Notes: generated by a model from the sequence alone, not told the origin. A stretch of 45,481 nt of DNA from Pseudomonadota bacterium (GCA_021788645.1 JAJYKK010000017.1:1-45481); one strand, 5' to 3'; numbered from the stretch's first letter, positions 1 to 10,693 are shown. A program made the numbers and translations.

Positions 1-148
1 CCCTACCAGGAAGTGCGTCGAATCCTGCTTGCTCGTTCTCCGGCGCAACTGAGCGTCAAGAGGGTCGAGTTGGGCACGAAAGTGCGTCAACCGACTGCGG
101 ATAAATCCGATGCGCAGATATGCGCAATTTTTTAGGAACAGGCCATCG

Positions 149-793
149 ATGTTCGCTTTCGCGGGAACGGAATATCTGCGTTTCCTGATCAAGCTGATCG
201 CGGTGCTGGACCCCTTCTTTGCGGTCCCGGTTTTCCTGTCACTCACGGCGGGCCGCACCGACGTTCAGCGCCGGCATCTCGCGCAGGTCATCAGCCTGAC
301 GGTCTTCATCGTGCTGCTGTTGTCAGGCCTCGCCGGCGCCACCATCCTGGAGCTGATCGGCGCCAGCCTCGCATCCTTCCGCCTGGGAGGAGGGCTCGTG
401 CTGCTTGCCATGGCCTTCGCGATGTTGCACGCCACGCCGGGCAACGTGCGTCAGACCGCGGCGGAGGCAAGCGAAATCGATGGGCAAGAATCCCTCGGCA
501 TCGTTCCGCTGGCCATCCCCCTTTTGGCCGGACCCGGCGCCATCAGCATGGTGATCGTCGCGATGAACCGCCGAAGCTGGGCCGCCGACGCCATGTTCAT
601 AGCCTGCATCGCGGCCGCGGCCGTCCTCATATGGGTCATCCTGCGGCTCGCGGTCCCGATCGGCCACGCCCTGGGAACGACGGGCCTCAACATCGCCAAC
701 CGACTGCTGGGTCTGCTGGTCGCGGCCATCGCCATTCAGATGATGGCCAATGGCCTGAAAGAACTGTTCCCGCTCCTCAGCGCCACGCACTGA
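149..793 (+). CDS. MarC-family inner-membrane protein
   Basis: Integral membrane protein of the MarC (UPF0056) family. Members have about six membrane segments and no firmly proven transport substrate. The N-terminus carries the family pattern of a first helix running into LIAVLDPFFAVPVFLSLT, followed by hydrophobic segments near residues 40-65, 70-90, 125-145, 155-175 and 185-210. The central PLAIPLLAGPGAIS stretch is the conserved half-helix loop of the family. I chose ATG 149 because AGGAACAGG precedes it at a sensible distance; an in-frame ATG at 110 adds 13 unlikely hydrophilic residues. The length of 214 residues is normal for the family. The gene stands alone, with a pseudogene on the opposite strand downstream. 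Family membership is firm; function is unknown. Confidence 0.88.
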   Translation: MFAFAGTEYLRFLIKLIAVLDPFFAVPVFLSLTAGRTDVQRRHLAQVISLTVFIVLLLSGLAGATILELIGASLASFRLGGGLVLLAMAFAMLHATPGNVRQTAAEASEIDGQESLGIVPLAIPLLAGPGAISMVIVAMNRRSWAADAMFIACIAAAAVLIWVILRLAVPIGHALGTTGLNIANRLLGLLVAAIAIQMMANGLKELFPLLSATH

Positions 794-848
794 CGTGGAT
801 TTAAACGATCACTGACATCTCGACCACGCAAGCGCAGGCCTTGGCGTC

Positions 849-1280
849 CTAAACGACCAAGGGCGGGGAATGCCCCCCTTTCCCGGCCTCGCCCCGCAAT
901 TCCCGGCTCAAGGCAAGCACCGCCAAGCGGCGAATCCGCTCGTCGGTCCGGGGATGCGTTCGAACCATCAGGATGCCGAACGGGTTACGCCACGAGAAGG
1001 GCAGTCCCGCCGGCCGCGATTCGTCCTGCTCTATTTTCGCGAGCGCCATCGCCATCGCCTCCGGGTCGCCCGTCAGATCGGCGGCGCCGCGATCAGCATC
1101 AAACTCCCGCACACGCGAGAGCGTCAGCTGCAAGCATGCCATCAACGCGGGCGACACCATCAGCGCAAAAATGCTGAACCAAGACAGCACGGGCCGCGCG
1201 AGCAGGACAACGGGCAAATTGACCAGCAGGATGATCTGCCCGAGCATCGACAGAAAACGGCTGAACCGGCTGCCCCCCAT
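849..1280 (-). pseudogene. M48 (HtpX-like) peptidase, C-terminal remnant
   Basis: The 143-residue frame matches only the C-terminal part of HtpX-like zinc metallopeptidases: a membrane hairpin, then the conserved SRVREFDADRGAADLTGDPE stretch that holds the third zinc ligand Glu, then the segment ending in HPRTDERIRRL. The N-terminal membrane helices and the HExxH zinc site are missing. Weak similarity continues upstream past a TAG stop: the residues after the stop (NLLALA) still resemble the region preceding the hairpin. The HExxH cannot be found in any frame between 1281 and the IS element at 1480. The gene is therefore broken and cannot be an active protease. The IS630 element nearby may have taken part in the deletion, but its end is 200 bp away, so this is only inferred. 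Confidence 0.75.
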
Positions 1281-1479
1281 GGCTAAAGCCAGGAGGTTCT
1301 AAAGGCAGGCATGCGAGGGGCATCCGGGCTCTCGGGGTTTATCCCTACAGCATCCCGGTGGAGGCCTCGCACCAACCTTTTCTTACGCGCGATCGACTCT
1401 GACGGCATAGCCACCGTGGGGTTGCCCTTGGGCAATCCGCTTGTCGATTGGTGATGCCGGCACACTCCCGCGCGTTCTA

Positions 1480-2599
1480 TTGATTCGGCCAGATGAAGTT
1501 TGAAGTTTCATGCGGCATATTTGACCCGCGGATCCTGGAAGAAGCTTTTGACCCGTTCGGGTGAGTGTTCGAGCTGCGTCATGTGGTTGGTTGCGGCCAT
1601 TTTGAGTTTTGCCTTGGTCCGCGCTGGCACCTTCGACCCGATGGTCTGCTTGAGGTCGGCATTCAGACGCTCCTCCGGATTCAGTTCCGGGCTGTAGCTG
1701 GGCAGGTAGAAGAGTTCGATCTTGTCCTGACGCTCTGCGACCCAGGCTTTGACCGGCTTGCTGTGATGGACACGGAGGTTATCGAGAATCAGGAACACCT
1801 TCTTGCCGGCATCCTTGATCAGAGCTTCGAGGAACTCGATCAGCTTGTCGGCATTGAACGCCTCATCGATGATCATCCAGCGTGTCTTGCCCTGGTTGGC
1901 CACCGTGGCAATCATCGACAATTTCTGCCGGGTACCGCCCACGGTGTAGGTGACAGGCGTCTTGCCGGCGGGGGCATAGCTTCGACCACGCACATCGGTA
2001 TTCACCAAGGCGGTCTCGTCGCCCCAGTGAATCTCTGCGCCTTCGGCCTTGGCGCGCTTCTCGATCTCGGGGTATTGCTCATCGAGCCATGCTTGCACGG
2101 CTTCCGGGCGCTGTTCGTACGCCTTCTTGATGGGTTTCTGCGGCGTGAAGCCCCAGCGCCTCAGATAGTTGCCAACACCACGTATCGAAAGCTTGATGCC
2201 GATCTCACGCTCGATCAGCTGCATGACCGCCGCACGATTCCACAAGGCAAATTCCATCTTCAACTGTTCGGGGCGCTTGTCACAGATCATGCGGCGAATG
2301 GCGTCTTCCTGTTCCGCCGTTAACGTTCGGCCATCCCCGGCAGCACGCCCACGTGGTGTCGGCTTCAAGGCCGCATAGCCGCCTTCCTCATACAGATCAA
2401 CAGCCAGTCGCACCGCCGGGTAACTCAGCCCCGTCAGGCCCACAATGGCCATCACCCCTTGTCCCTTCCGGTACAGTCGCACGACCTGCTTACGCCTCTC
2501 GTGCAACTGTTCCAGCTTCTGATATCGAGCGTCTTCTTTGTCCATGCAATGCTGACATCAGAACACCCATAAAGTTCAGTCTTCAGCGTGCCGGATCAA
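1480..2599 (-). mobile_element. Complete IS630-family insertion sequence
   Basis: A 1120-bp element with imperfect terminal inverted repeats of about 29 bp (22 matches). The left end reads TTGATTCGGCC and the right end, reverse-complemented, reads TTGATCCGGCA. Both ends are flanked by TA (1478-1479 and 2600-2601), the target duplication expected for IS630/Tc1-mariner transposases, and the rebuilt target is CTAG. One transposase gene fills the element. Both ends and the reading frame are intact, so the copy may be functional. Confidence 0.9.
1508..2545 (-). CDS. IS630-family DDE transposase
   Basis: A 345-residue transposase that cuts and joins the ends of the surrounding IS630 element. The N-terminal part (about residues 10-140) holds two helix-turn-helix modules typical of the family; the first contains MAIVGLTGLSYPAVRLAVD. 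The C-terminal half is an RNase-H-fold catalytic domain with the DDE acidic residues in context: HWGDET (first Asp), FLILDNLRVHH (second Asp) and PELNPEERLNADLK (Glu). There is no frameshift or internal stop. It starts 54 bp inside the right end and stops 28 bp inside the left end, the normal IS630 layout. Confidence 0.95.
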   Translation of the reverse strand: MDKEDARYQKLEQLHERRKQVVRLYRKGQGVMAIVGLTGLSYPAVRLAVDLYEEGGYAALKPTPRGRAAGDGRTLTAEQEDAIRRMICDKRPEQLKMEFALWNRAAVMQLIEREIGIKLSIRGVGNYLRRWGFTPQKPIKKAYEQRPEAVQAWLDEQYPEIEKRAKAEGAEIHWGDETALVNTDVRGRSYAPAGKTPVTYTVGGTRQKLSMIATVANQGKTRWMIIDEAFNADKLIEFLEALIKDAGKKVFLILDNLRVHHSKPVKAWVAERQDKIELFYLPSYSPELNPEERLNADLKQTIGSKVPARTKAKLKMAATNHMTQLEHSPERVKSFFQDPRVKYAA

Positions 2600-2601
2600 T
2601 A

Positions 2602-3166
2602 GTAAAAACAATAGCTCGGTTATACCCCCGCGCGCGCATCTCCTCACCAGACCAATCGGCTGCACGCGCTCAATCGCACAGACCGCTCAAGGCTTAAGGT
2701 GCTCCATCAAGCGCCGGGGCCTACCGCCGGGAAGAGCGCGCCGGATCGACGCTTCGGGCACGACAGGACGATGCCTAGACCCTTCCCGCGTGCCCCATGC
2801 CTTGCCTGGGCGCCGGTCTAATTCGGCGACGGGATCCTTAGCAGCTTCCTACCAGCAGGAGAAACCTATCCGACTGGTTTAACTCTCCTCCGCGAGAATG
2901 ATAGAATACTGCATACAGGATCTTCAGGATGCCCAATCGGTGATCGAGTCACTACCATGGCGTTTAGGAATACGCGGAACGGCCGGCACGTTGGGGTGTC
3001 CAAAAAATATTGGAGAGTGGCAAACACCAGGCGCGATGCGGCTTTCGCGGCCGAACCATTCGTGAAAATGCGCGCACGCCGGCGCCGCGCGTCCGCGCAT
3101 ATTCTAGATTGAAGATATCGACGATTTAGACATCATTTAGACATCAGGGAAAACAAGGCAGACAAC
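2602..3166. other. Intergenic region, no gene recognised
   Basis: I see no convincing gene in these 565 bases: the open frames are short and lack usable starts. The end of the region (about 3100-3146) is AT-rich compared with the rest and probably carries the promoter of the gene at 3167. It contains an 11-bp unit (ATTTAGACATC) repeated in tandem at 3124-3134 and 3135-3145, 20 bp before the start codon, which could be an operator half-site pair. Confidence 0.5.
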
Positions 3167-3682
3167 ATGGATCATCAAGGTCAAGCATTCGTAAAGGATA
3201 GAATTCTGAACGTCATCGACGGCGCGGGCGGGCAATTCCTGGTCGCCAAGGAGATTGCAGACAAGACCGGCAAGAAGATCACCGACATCGCGCCGGTTCT
3301 AACGGTCCTCACGGAAGACGAGCAGGTTCTGGAACGCCAGAAGGTCCCCCATCCCACGCTCAAACGCACCGTTTTCGGGTATCGGCGGCGCGAATCGAGC
3401 GCGCCGACCGAGGGGCGGGCACGGGTTCCCCGGCGGAAGGCCGGGGCCGCCGGCACGAACGCCGCGGCCAAGACCTCCAAGGTGCGCGCGACGGTCCCTG
3501 CCAACCGTATGGCACGCGGCGCAAAGCCGCGCGCGACGGCCATCGCGCCTTCGGTCGGCGAGCGAGCGCTCGAGGTGACGATCGCATTCCAGGTCGCCAG
3601 CCGGCAAATCACCCTGACGCTGCCCGAAGCCCAGCAGCTTTATCAGAGCCTCGGCGCCCTGTTCAGTTCCGTTCAAAGGTAG
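3167..3682 (+). CDS. Winged-helix-like protein with basic linker, unknown function
   Basis: A 171-residue protein I cannot assign to a named family. Residues 1-75 look like a small winged-helix domain: helix, QFLVAKEIADKTGK as a helix-turn-helix, then a recognition-like helix (ITDIAPVLTVLTEDEQVLE) and a beta wing with VFGYRRRE. Residues 75-130 are a low-complexity Arg/Lys/Ala/Pro linker, like tails of nucleoid-associated proteins. Residues 135-171 form a compact end rich in hydrophobics (VTIAFQVASRQITLTLPEAQ) that could be a strand-strand-helix oligomerisation unit. ATG 3167 follows AAGGCAG. DNA binding is inferred from shape only. A tandem 11-bp repeat just upstream could be a site for autoregulation. 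Confidence 0.65.
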   Translation: MDHQGQAFVKDRILNVIDGAGGQFLVAKEIADKTGKKITDIAPVLTVLTEDEQVLERQKVPHPTLKRTVFGYRRRESSAPTEGRARVPRRKAGAAGTNAAAKTSKVRATVPANRMARGAKPRATAIAPSVGERALEVTIAFQVASRQITLTLPEAQQLYQSLGALFSSVQR

Positions 3683-3838
3683 CGATCCACCGGCAAAGCC
3701 GGCGGCCTTCGACGGCGTGCCCCCAAAAGGGGCCCGCGCCTCTTCGTCCGTCGCAGGAATGCCTCTCCCACGGGCGCGCCAAGGCCAGGGGTGCTGCCGC
3801 CGAGCGGGCCCGCGGCGGCGATCACGCAGGCCCCTGCG

Positions 3839-4162
3839 CTAATCGTTGGCGATCTGGTGGAGCATCTCCTCAACCACTTTCGCGCCGTCCTCCAGGTCAA
3901 GCAGGGCCATGGGCGCAAGGCCGTGCAGGCGCCGCTTAGGGCTCGAAAGCCAGCGCATCGCGGCCTCGTGGCTTCCGAACAACTCGTCGGCGAGGGCCAC
4001 GATGCGCTCCTTGTGTTGCGGCGGCGCCATCGCCTCGCGCGGGGGAACATCCTCCGGGCGCGCCTGCGCGAGCCGCATGTGCATCCGCAGCATCTCTTCG
4101 GCCAGGATACGGAAATTGTTGTGCAACTCCGTCAGCAGATTCTCAAACTGGTTCGTGTCCAT
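3839..4162 (-). CDS. MbcA/ParS/Xre-type antitoxin domain protein
   Basis: A 107-residue protein. The C-terminal 50 residues follow the toxin-binding domain pattern of the MbcA/ParS/Xre (DUF2384) family: helix with LFGSHEAAMRWLSSPKRRL, a Gly-Leu-Pro turn (HGLAPMALLD), then LEDGAKVVEEMLHQI. In known systems this domain wraps a RES-type toxin that destroys NAD. Here the N-terminal half is a helical segment rich in Met, Arg and Leu and not an obvious Xre DNA-binding domain. No RES toxin gene lies on either side: the neighbours are the winged-helix gene and an M20 hydrolase. It is therefore an orphan or serves another partner. I chose the ATG at 4162 because the longer open frame upstream lies inside the M20 gene. 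Confidence 0.65.
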   Translation of the reverse strand: MDTNQFENLLTELHNNFRILAEEMLRMHMRLAQARPEDVPPREAMAPPQHKERIVALADELFGSHEAAMRWLSSPKRRLHGLAPMALLDLEDGAKVVEEMLHQIAND

Positions 4163-4239
4163 GCGCCACACCTCCCTCTTTCTCCATGTTAGCATGCCTG
4201 GGAGTAGGGGGCGCCGCAGGGCGTGCCCGATAGCGCACT

Positions 4240-5418
4240 CTAACGGACAGAGGGCGGCGGCAGCCAGTGTTCCACGAGACGCGCCCAGTACGCGGCGCCA
4301 ATCGGCAAAATCTCGTCGTTGAAGTCGTAGCGGGGATTGTGGAGCATCGCGTCCGCATCGCCTTGGCCGCTGCCCAGCACCACGTAGCACCCCGGCTTGG
4401 CCTGCAGCATGAAAGCGAAATCCTCCGCCCCCATCGACGGGCGCAGATCCGAACGTACGTTGCGTTCGCCCACCACCGATGCCGCCACGGCGCGGCAGGT
4501 CTGCGTCTCCGCGGGCGAATTGACCACACTGGGATAGCCTTCCTGGTAATCCAGCGTCGCATTCACCCCGAAGCTTTTGCCGATGCCTTCGCACAGGCGC
4601 GCGATCGCGGCCACCACCGTCTGCTGCACCGCGGGCCGGAAGGTCCTCACCGTACCGGCGAGCAGGGCCTCCTCGGGAATCACGTTGTAGGCACCGCCCG
4701 CCTGGAAGCGCGTCACGCTGATGACGGCTGCATCGAGCGGGTCGAGGGTACGGCTCGCGATGGTCTGCAGCGACTGCACCAAGGCGCTCGCGGCGACGAT
4801 GGCGTCCGTCCCTTGGTGGGGCATGGCCGCGTGGGCTCCCTGCCCGCGCACCCGAATGTCGAACTGGTCAGCCGCCGCCATCACAGGCCCCGGCATCACG
4901 CCAAACTGGCCGACGGGCAACGCGGGCCAGTTGTGAAGGCCAAACACGGCCTGCATGGGAAATTGCTCGAACAGCCCCTGCGCCATCATTCGCCGCGCCC
5001 CGCCCTCCCCTTCCTCCGCCGGCTGGAAGATCAGATACACGGTCCCCTCGAAACGACGGGTGTGCGCCAAGTAATCCGCAGCCGCCAAGAGCATGGCCGT
5101 ATGGCCGTCATGGCCGCACGCGTGCATGCGGCCCGGCAGCCGGGAACGATGCGCAAACGCGTTTTGCTCCTGCATCGGCAGCGCATCCATGTCCGCCCGC
5201 AGGCCGATGGCCCGTGCGCTTGCCCCGGCACGGAGCACGCCCACCACCCCCGTTCCGGCGAGGCCGCGATGGCACTCTATGCCCATGGACGCAAGCGCCT
5301 GGGCCACCAGCTCCGCCGTCCGCCTTTCCTCGAACGCGAGTTCCGGGTGCGCATGAATCTCGCGCCGCAGGGCGACAAAACGCACCGCATTCTCACTGAT
5401 GTAGTCCATCACGGGCAA
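4240..5418 (-). CDS. M20-family amidohydrolase (hippurate hydrolase-like)
   Basis: Metal-dependent hydrolase of the M20D group, which removes acyl groups from N-acyl amino acids such as hippurate or IAA-amino acid conjugates. The 392-residue length is typical. The N-terminus holds LRREIHAHPELAFEE. The metal site appears as GLRADMDALPMQE, MHACGHDGHTAML (Cys and His ligands) and FQPAEEGEGGARRM (catalytic Glu pair). The dimerisation insert carries GQGAHAAMPHQGTDAI, and the last ligand His is in HNPRYDFND. The start ATG 5418 is preceded by a weak site. It is transcribed away from ppk, sharing a 170-bp gap. The true substrate cannot be read from sequence. Confidence 0.9.
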   Translation of the reverse strand: MPVMDYISENAVRFVALRREIHAHPELAFEERRTAELVAQALASMGIECHRGLAGTGVVGVLRAGASARAIGLRADMDALPMQEQNAFAHRSRLPGRMHACGHDGHTAMLLAAADYLAHTRRFEGTVYLIFQPAEEGEGGARRMMAQGLFEQFPMQAVFGLHNWPALPVGQFGVMPGPVMAAADQFDIRVRGQGAHAAMPHQGTDAIVAASALVQSLQTIASRTLDPLDAAVISVTRFQAGGAYNVIPEEALLAGTVRTFRPAVQQTVVAAIARLCEGIGKSFGVNATLDYQEGYPSVVNSPAETQTCRAVAASVVGERNVRSDLRPSMGAEDFAFMLQAKPGCYVVLGSGQGDADAMLHNPRYDFNDEILPIGAAYWARLVEHWLPPPSVR

Positions 5419-5586
5419 GGGTTCCTTCGTGGCTTCATGGGGTATGCGCGCCCCAGGCGAGCGTATCGCGGCGGTGCCAAGACCACCGGCACGGCGATTT
5501 CCGCGACGGGACGGGTGGCGCCAAAGCGGAAAGCAATGCCCGGGCGCGATAGATCACATGGCCGTTTTATAGGTAGAATCACGCGG

Positions 5587-7671
5587 ATGATCGACCTGAC
5601 TTCTCCAGACTATTATATCAATCGGGAACTCAGCCTGCTGGCGTTCAACGAGCGCGTGCTGGCCCAGGCCGAGGATCCCGACACCCCTCCCCTCGAGCGG
5701 CTGCGCTTCCTGTGCATCGTCAGCAGCAATCTGGATGAGTTCTTCGAAATCCGCATGGCGGGGCTCAAGGAACATATCAAGCTCAACGGCGCGCTCACGG
5801 CCCCCGACGGGATGCTCCCGAAACAGACCTATCGCCTGGTCGCGAAACAGGCCCACCGCCTCGTGGACCGCCAGTATCGACTGTTCAACGAGACGCTCCT
5901 GGACGCCTTGGCTGCGCAGGATATCCGCTTTCTCCGGCGCACCGACTGGACCCCGGCGCAGCAGGAGTGGGTTCGCGCCTACTTCTTCCGCGAAGTGATC
6001 CCGGTCCTCACGCCCATCGGGCTGGACCCCGCGCACCCCTTTCCGCGCGTTCTGAACAAAAGCCTCAACTTCGCGGTCTCGCTCGAGGGCAACGATGCCT
6101 TCGGGCGCAAGTCGGGCACGGCCATCGTGCAGGCGCCGCGCGCGCTGCCGCGCGTCATCCGCGTGCCGGACGAGATTGCAGGCTGCGAGTACGGCTTCGT
6201 TTTCCTCTCCTCCGTTCTCCATGCACATGTAGGGGAATTGTTCGCCGGCATGCGCGTGCTGGGCTGCTACCAGTTCCGGGTCACGCGCAACAGCGACCTT
6301 TTCGTCGACGAGGAGGAGGTGAAGAACCTCCGCCTGGCGTTGCAAGGGGAACTGCCCCACCGGCATTTCGGCGATGCGGTGCGCCTTGAAGTCGCCGACA
6401 ACTGCCCGGCGGGGCTTGCGGCCTTCCTCCTTGGACAGTTCGGATTGGAGCCCGATGATCTCTATCAGGTGAACGGGCCCGTCAATCTCGTGCGCCTCAT
6501 GCAAGTGCCGGAATGGGTGGACCGCCCGGCGCTGAAATTTCCTCTGTTTGTTCCCCGCCAGCCGGCTGCGGTCGCCAAACAACGTTCCATGTTCCAGGCG
6601 ATCGCCCGCCGGGATGTGCTCGTCCACCATCCGTTCGAATCCTTCCAGCCGGTCATCGATTTCATCCAGGAGGCCGCCGACGACCCCCATGTGGTGGCGA
6701 TCAAGCAGACCGTCTATCGCACGGGACCCGAGTCGACGCTGATGGAAGCGCTGATCGCCGCGGCCGAGCGCGGCAAGGATGTGACGGTCGTGGTCGAACT
6801 GCTGGCGCGCTTCGACGAAGAAGCCAACATCAACTGGGCCGCGCGCCTCGAGCAAGCGGGGGCCCATGTCGTCTACGGCGTCGTGGGCTACAAGACGCAC
6901 GCCAAGATGGCGCTCGTCGTCAGGCGCGAAGGCGAACGGCTGCGCCGCTATGTGCACCTCGGAACCGGCAACTATCATCCGCGCACGACGAAGCTCTATA
7001 CCGACTTCGGGCTGTTCACCTGCAACGAAGCCCTGTGCGCCGATGCGCACGACGTTTTCTCCCAGTTGACGGGCCTGGGTCAAGCAGGCCGCCTGGCGTT
7101 TCTCTGGCAATCGCCCTTCACGCTGCACCGTCGCCTGATGGAGGCCATTCAGCGGGAAATCGAGCATGCCCAGGCCGGGCGGCCGGCGCGTATCATCGCC
7201 AAGATGAACTCGCTCCTGGAACCGCAGATCATCCGCTCGCTCTATCGCGCCTCGCAAACCGGCGTGCCGATCGACCTCATCGTACGCGGCGCATGCGCCT
7301 TGCGTCCGGGGATTCCCGGCGTGTCGGACAACATCCGCGTGCGTTCGGTGGTCGGGCGATTTCTCGAGCACACCCGCATCTTCCATTTCGCGAACGGGGG
7401 AGAAGACGATGTGTACCTGTCGAGCGCGGACTGGATGGACCGCAACTTCTTCCGGCGCATCGAGCTGTGTTTTCCCGTCATCGATCCCAGGCTCAAGCGG
7501 CGCGTCATCAACGAGGGGCTCAAGCCTTACCTGCGAGACAACACGCAGGCTTGGGCAATGACGGCGTCCGGTGGCTACGAGCGATGCGCGCCCGGCCGCC
7601 GAAAGGCGTTTTGCGCCCAGGACCATCTGCTCAACAGACTCGCGATGGCCCTGCCGAAGCCACAACGCTAG
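5587..7671 (+). CDS. ppk1: Polyphosphate kinase 1
   Basis: Makes inorganic polyphosphate from ATP, reversibly, through a phosphohistidine; 694 residues, the normal size. Residues 1-110 are the helical N domain (YYINRELSLLAFNERVLAQA). The head domain follows, and the two C-terminal phospholipase-D-like domains contain the autophosphorylated His in VHLGTGNYHPRTTKLYTDF (His about residue 457). The second conserved His is in FLEHTRIFHFANGG. Open reading frame continues 440 codons upstream of ATG 5587 only because GC-rich DNA lacks stops; the family N-terminus begins at this ATG. The matching exopolyphosphatase lies at 17878-19365 on the other side of the sulfur locus, a separation of 10 kb that is unusual because ppk and ppx are often neighbours. 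Confidence 0.97.
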   Translation: MIDLTSPDYYINRELSLLAFNERVLAQAEDPDTPPLERLRFLCIVSSNLDEFFEIRMAGLKEHIKLNGALTAPDGMLPKQTYRLVAKQAHRLVDRQYRLFNETLLDALAAQDIRFLRRTDWTPAQQEWVRAYFFREVIPVLTPIGLDPAHPFPRVLNKSLNFAVSLEGNDAFGRKSGTAIVQAPRALPRVIRVPDEIAGCEYGFVFLSSVLHAHVGELFAGMRVLGCYQFRVTRNSDLFVDEEEVKNLRLALQGELPHRHFGDAVRLEVADNCPAGLAAFLLGQFGLEPDDLYQVNGPVNLVRLMQVPEWVDRPALKFPLFVPRQPAAVAKQRSMFQAIARRDVLVHHPFESFQPVIDFIQEAADDPHVVAIKQTVYRTGPESTLMEALIAAAERGKDVTVVVELLARFDEEANINWAARLEQAGAHVVYGVVGYKTHAKMALVVRREGERLRRYVHLGTGNYHPRTTKLYTDFGLFTCNEALCADAHDVFSQLTGLGQAGRLAFLWQSPFTLHRRLMEAIQREIEHAQAGRPARIIAKMNSLLEPQIIRSLYRASQTGVPIDLIVRGACALRPGIPGVSDNIRVRSVVGRFLEHTRIFHFANGGEDDVYLSSADWMDRNFFRRIELCFPVIDPRLKRRVINEGLKPYLRDNTQAWAMTASGGYERCAPGRRKAFCAQDHLLNRLAMALPKPQR

Positions 7672-7892
7672 AGATGACCGCCGTTTGCGCTCCTGATCGC
7701 GGCATCAGCCCGCATCGGCAGTCGGCACCGGCGGACCCAAGAATCTCCTGCTCGGTCGAGGCGGTGCAGGTGGCAGGACGGCCCAACCCCCCGGCTGTTC
7801 GTTGATGCACCGCTCTCCCGCCAGAGCCCCCCTGCGCGGGCGGCACATGTCGGCGGCCTGACCGAACGCGCGCAGGGAGCGAATTCCGGCCT

Positions 7893-9242
<1,350 letters not shown>

Positions 9243-9247
9243 CGGAT

Positions 9248-10693
9248 TCAGGCGACCTCCAGGTCGAAGCTCATTTCGGTTCCCACGTTCACGTGGCTCA
9301 GGATCGATAGCGTGGTCCCGTGCTGCATCAAGATCCGCTGCGCGATGGACAGGCCAAGTCCCGTGCCCTGCTTGCGACCGGTCACGAAAGGCCGCACGAT
9401 CTTGTCGAGCAGCTGAACCGGTATGCCGCAGCCGGTGTCGGTCACGCTGACGCGCGCGGTGCGAGCGCGGCACCTGACGCGCACCTGAAGCTGGCCGCCC
9501 TCGGGCATGGCCTGCACCCCGTTCAACATCAGGTTCCAAATGACCTGCCGCAATTGGTCCGGATCGTGGCGCACCAAACACGGGCGGACATCGCATTGGA
9601 TGTCCACCTTCACGGTGCCGGCATGCGGATGCTGGCGAATGAGAGCGGCGACCTCCTCAATCAGGGCGCTCAGGTCCCCGGTCACCAGCCGCGACTCGCG
9701 AATGCGCGCAAAATCGAGAAAATCGTTGAGGATGCGCTGCAGGCGCAACGACTCGGTGTTGAGAATCGCGATCGACTGCGCACGGTCGCTCGCCGGCAAA
9801 TCGGGGCGGTCGAGAAGCTTCACCGAATTGATGACCGCCGACAGCGGGTTGCGTATTTCGTGAGCGATGCTGGCCGACAATTCGCCCACGCAGGCCAACC
9901 GTTCGGCATCGGTCCGCCTCTGGTGTTCGCTTTGCGCCTGCTCCGAGATCCGCTGCAAGGATTCGGCCATGGCGTTGAATGCCCCGCCGAGCAATCCCAC
10001 CTCATCGTTCGGCTGCAAATCCACACGAACACCCAGGTTGCCCCGGCCGATCCTGCGAACCGCGGTCATGAGCGTATACAGGTTGCGTGTGATGAGCAAC
10101 GACACCCCCCAGGCGGCAACACTGCCCACCACTAGCGCGAGCAGGATAAACAGCAGGCCCTCATCGCGCGTGGCGGCCAACTCGCTCTGCAGATGGCGCG
10201 TCGACATGCCCAGGAGCACGGTGCCCACCCGTTGCCCCGCCACCCGGACCTGCTCCTCCAACTCGAGTCGATGGAGTCCTCCCACCGCACTGCCGCGCGG
10301 CGGTATCCGCAGGTAATGGCCCACCTGCTGCGCATCGGTGCTGGCGAGAACATCCCCTCGCACATCCAGGATCGCCCCGTTAATCACGTCGGGCTGGCGT
10401 TTCACGCGTGCAGTCACTTCCGCCAGCGATCCCAGATCCTCGGCCAGCAAGGCATTGGTACTGGCCACGGCCATGAGCGTAATGAGAGAGTGCGCCCGGT
10501 TGCGCAGCTCCGCCCGGATCGCCGCGGATTGTTGGTTCACGGCAGACCAGACGAACGCGCCCATCAGCACGGCATGCACGAGCGCGACCGACAACATCAG
10601 CCGGAACCGCAGGGTACGGAAGAAGGACAGCTTCGGCGCCTGCACCTCCCTGACCGGTGCCGTTTCGACGCGATCCAGCTCGATCACGCTCAT
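9248..10693 (-). CDS. Membrane sensor histidine kinase
   Basis: A 481-residue kinase, partner of the regulator downstream. Topology from sequence: first membrane helix about residues 27-50, a periplasmic sensor of about 145 residues, second helix about 195-218 (LFILLALVVGSVAAWGVSLL), then a HAMP linker (MTAVRRIGRGNLGVRVDL). The dimerisation helix carries the phosphorylated His in SIAHEIRNPLSAVINS. The ATPase domain has WNLMLNGVQAMPEGG (N box), VTDTGCGIP (G1) and GTGLGLSIA (G2). Its start overlaps the stop of the PhnD-like gene by 4 bp, which couples their translation and suggests that the binding protein presents the signal to this sensor. Confidence 0.93.
   Translation of the reverse strand: MSVIELDRVETAPVREVQAPKLSFFRTLRFRLMLSVALVHAVLMGAFVWSAVNQQSAAIRAELRNRAHSLITLMAVASTNALLAEDLGSLAEVTARVKRQPDVINGAILDVRGDVLASTDAQQVGHYLRIPPRGSAVGGLHRLELEEQVRVAGQRVGTVLLGMSTRHLQSELAATRDEGLLFILLALVVGSVAAWGVSLLITRNLYTLMTAVRRIGRGNLGVRVDLQPNDEVGLLGGAFNAMAESLQRISEQAQSEHQRRTDAERLACVGELSASIAHEIRNPLSAVINSVKLLDRPDLPASDRAQSIAILNTESLRLQRILNDFLDFARIRESRLVTGDLSALIEEVAALIRQHPHAGTVKVDIQCDVRPCLVRHDPDQLRQVIWNLMLNGVQAMPEGGQLQVRVRCRARTARVSVTDTGCGIPVQLLDKIVRPFVTGRKQGTGLGLSIAQRILMQHGTTLSILSHVNVGTEMSFDLEVA

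Noticed and set aside
4267..5586. 440-codon open extension upstream of ppk
   Set aside because: It lies over the M20 gene on the opposite strand, is rich in His and Arg, and the PPK1 family begins at ATG 5587.
5554..7665. 703-codon minus-strand frame over ppk
   Set aside because: It mirrors the ppk codons and has no family signature; a GC-rich shadow.
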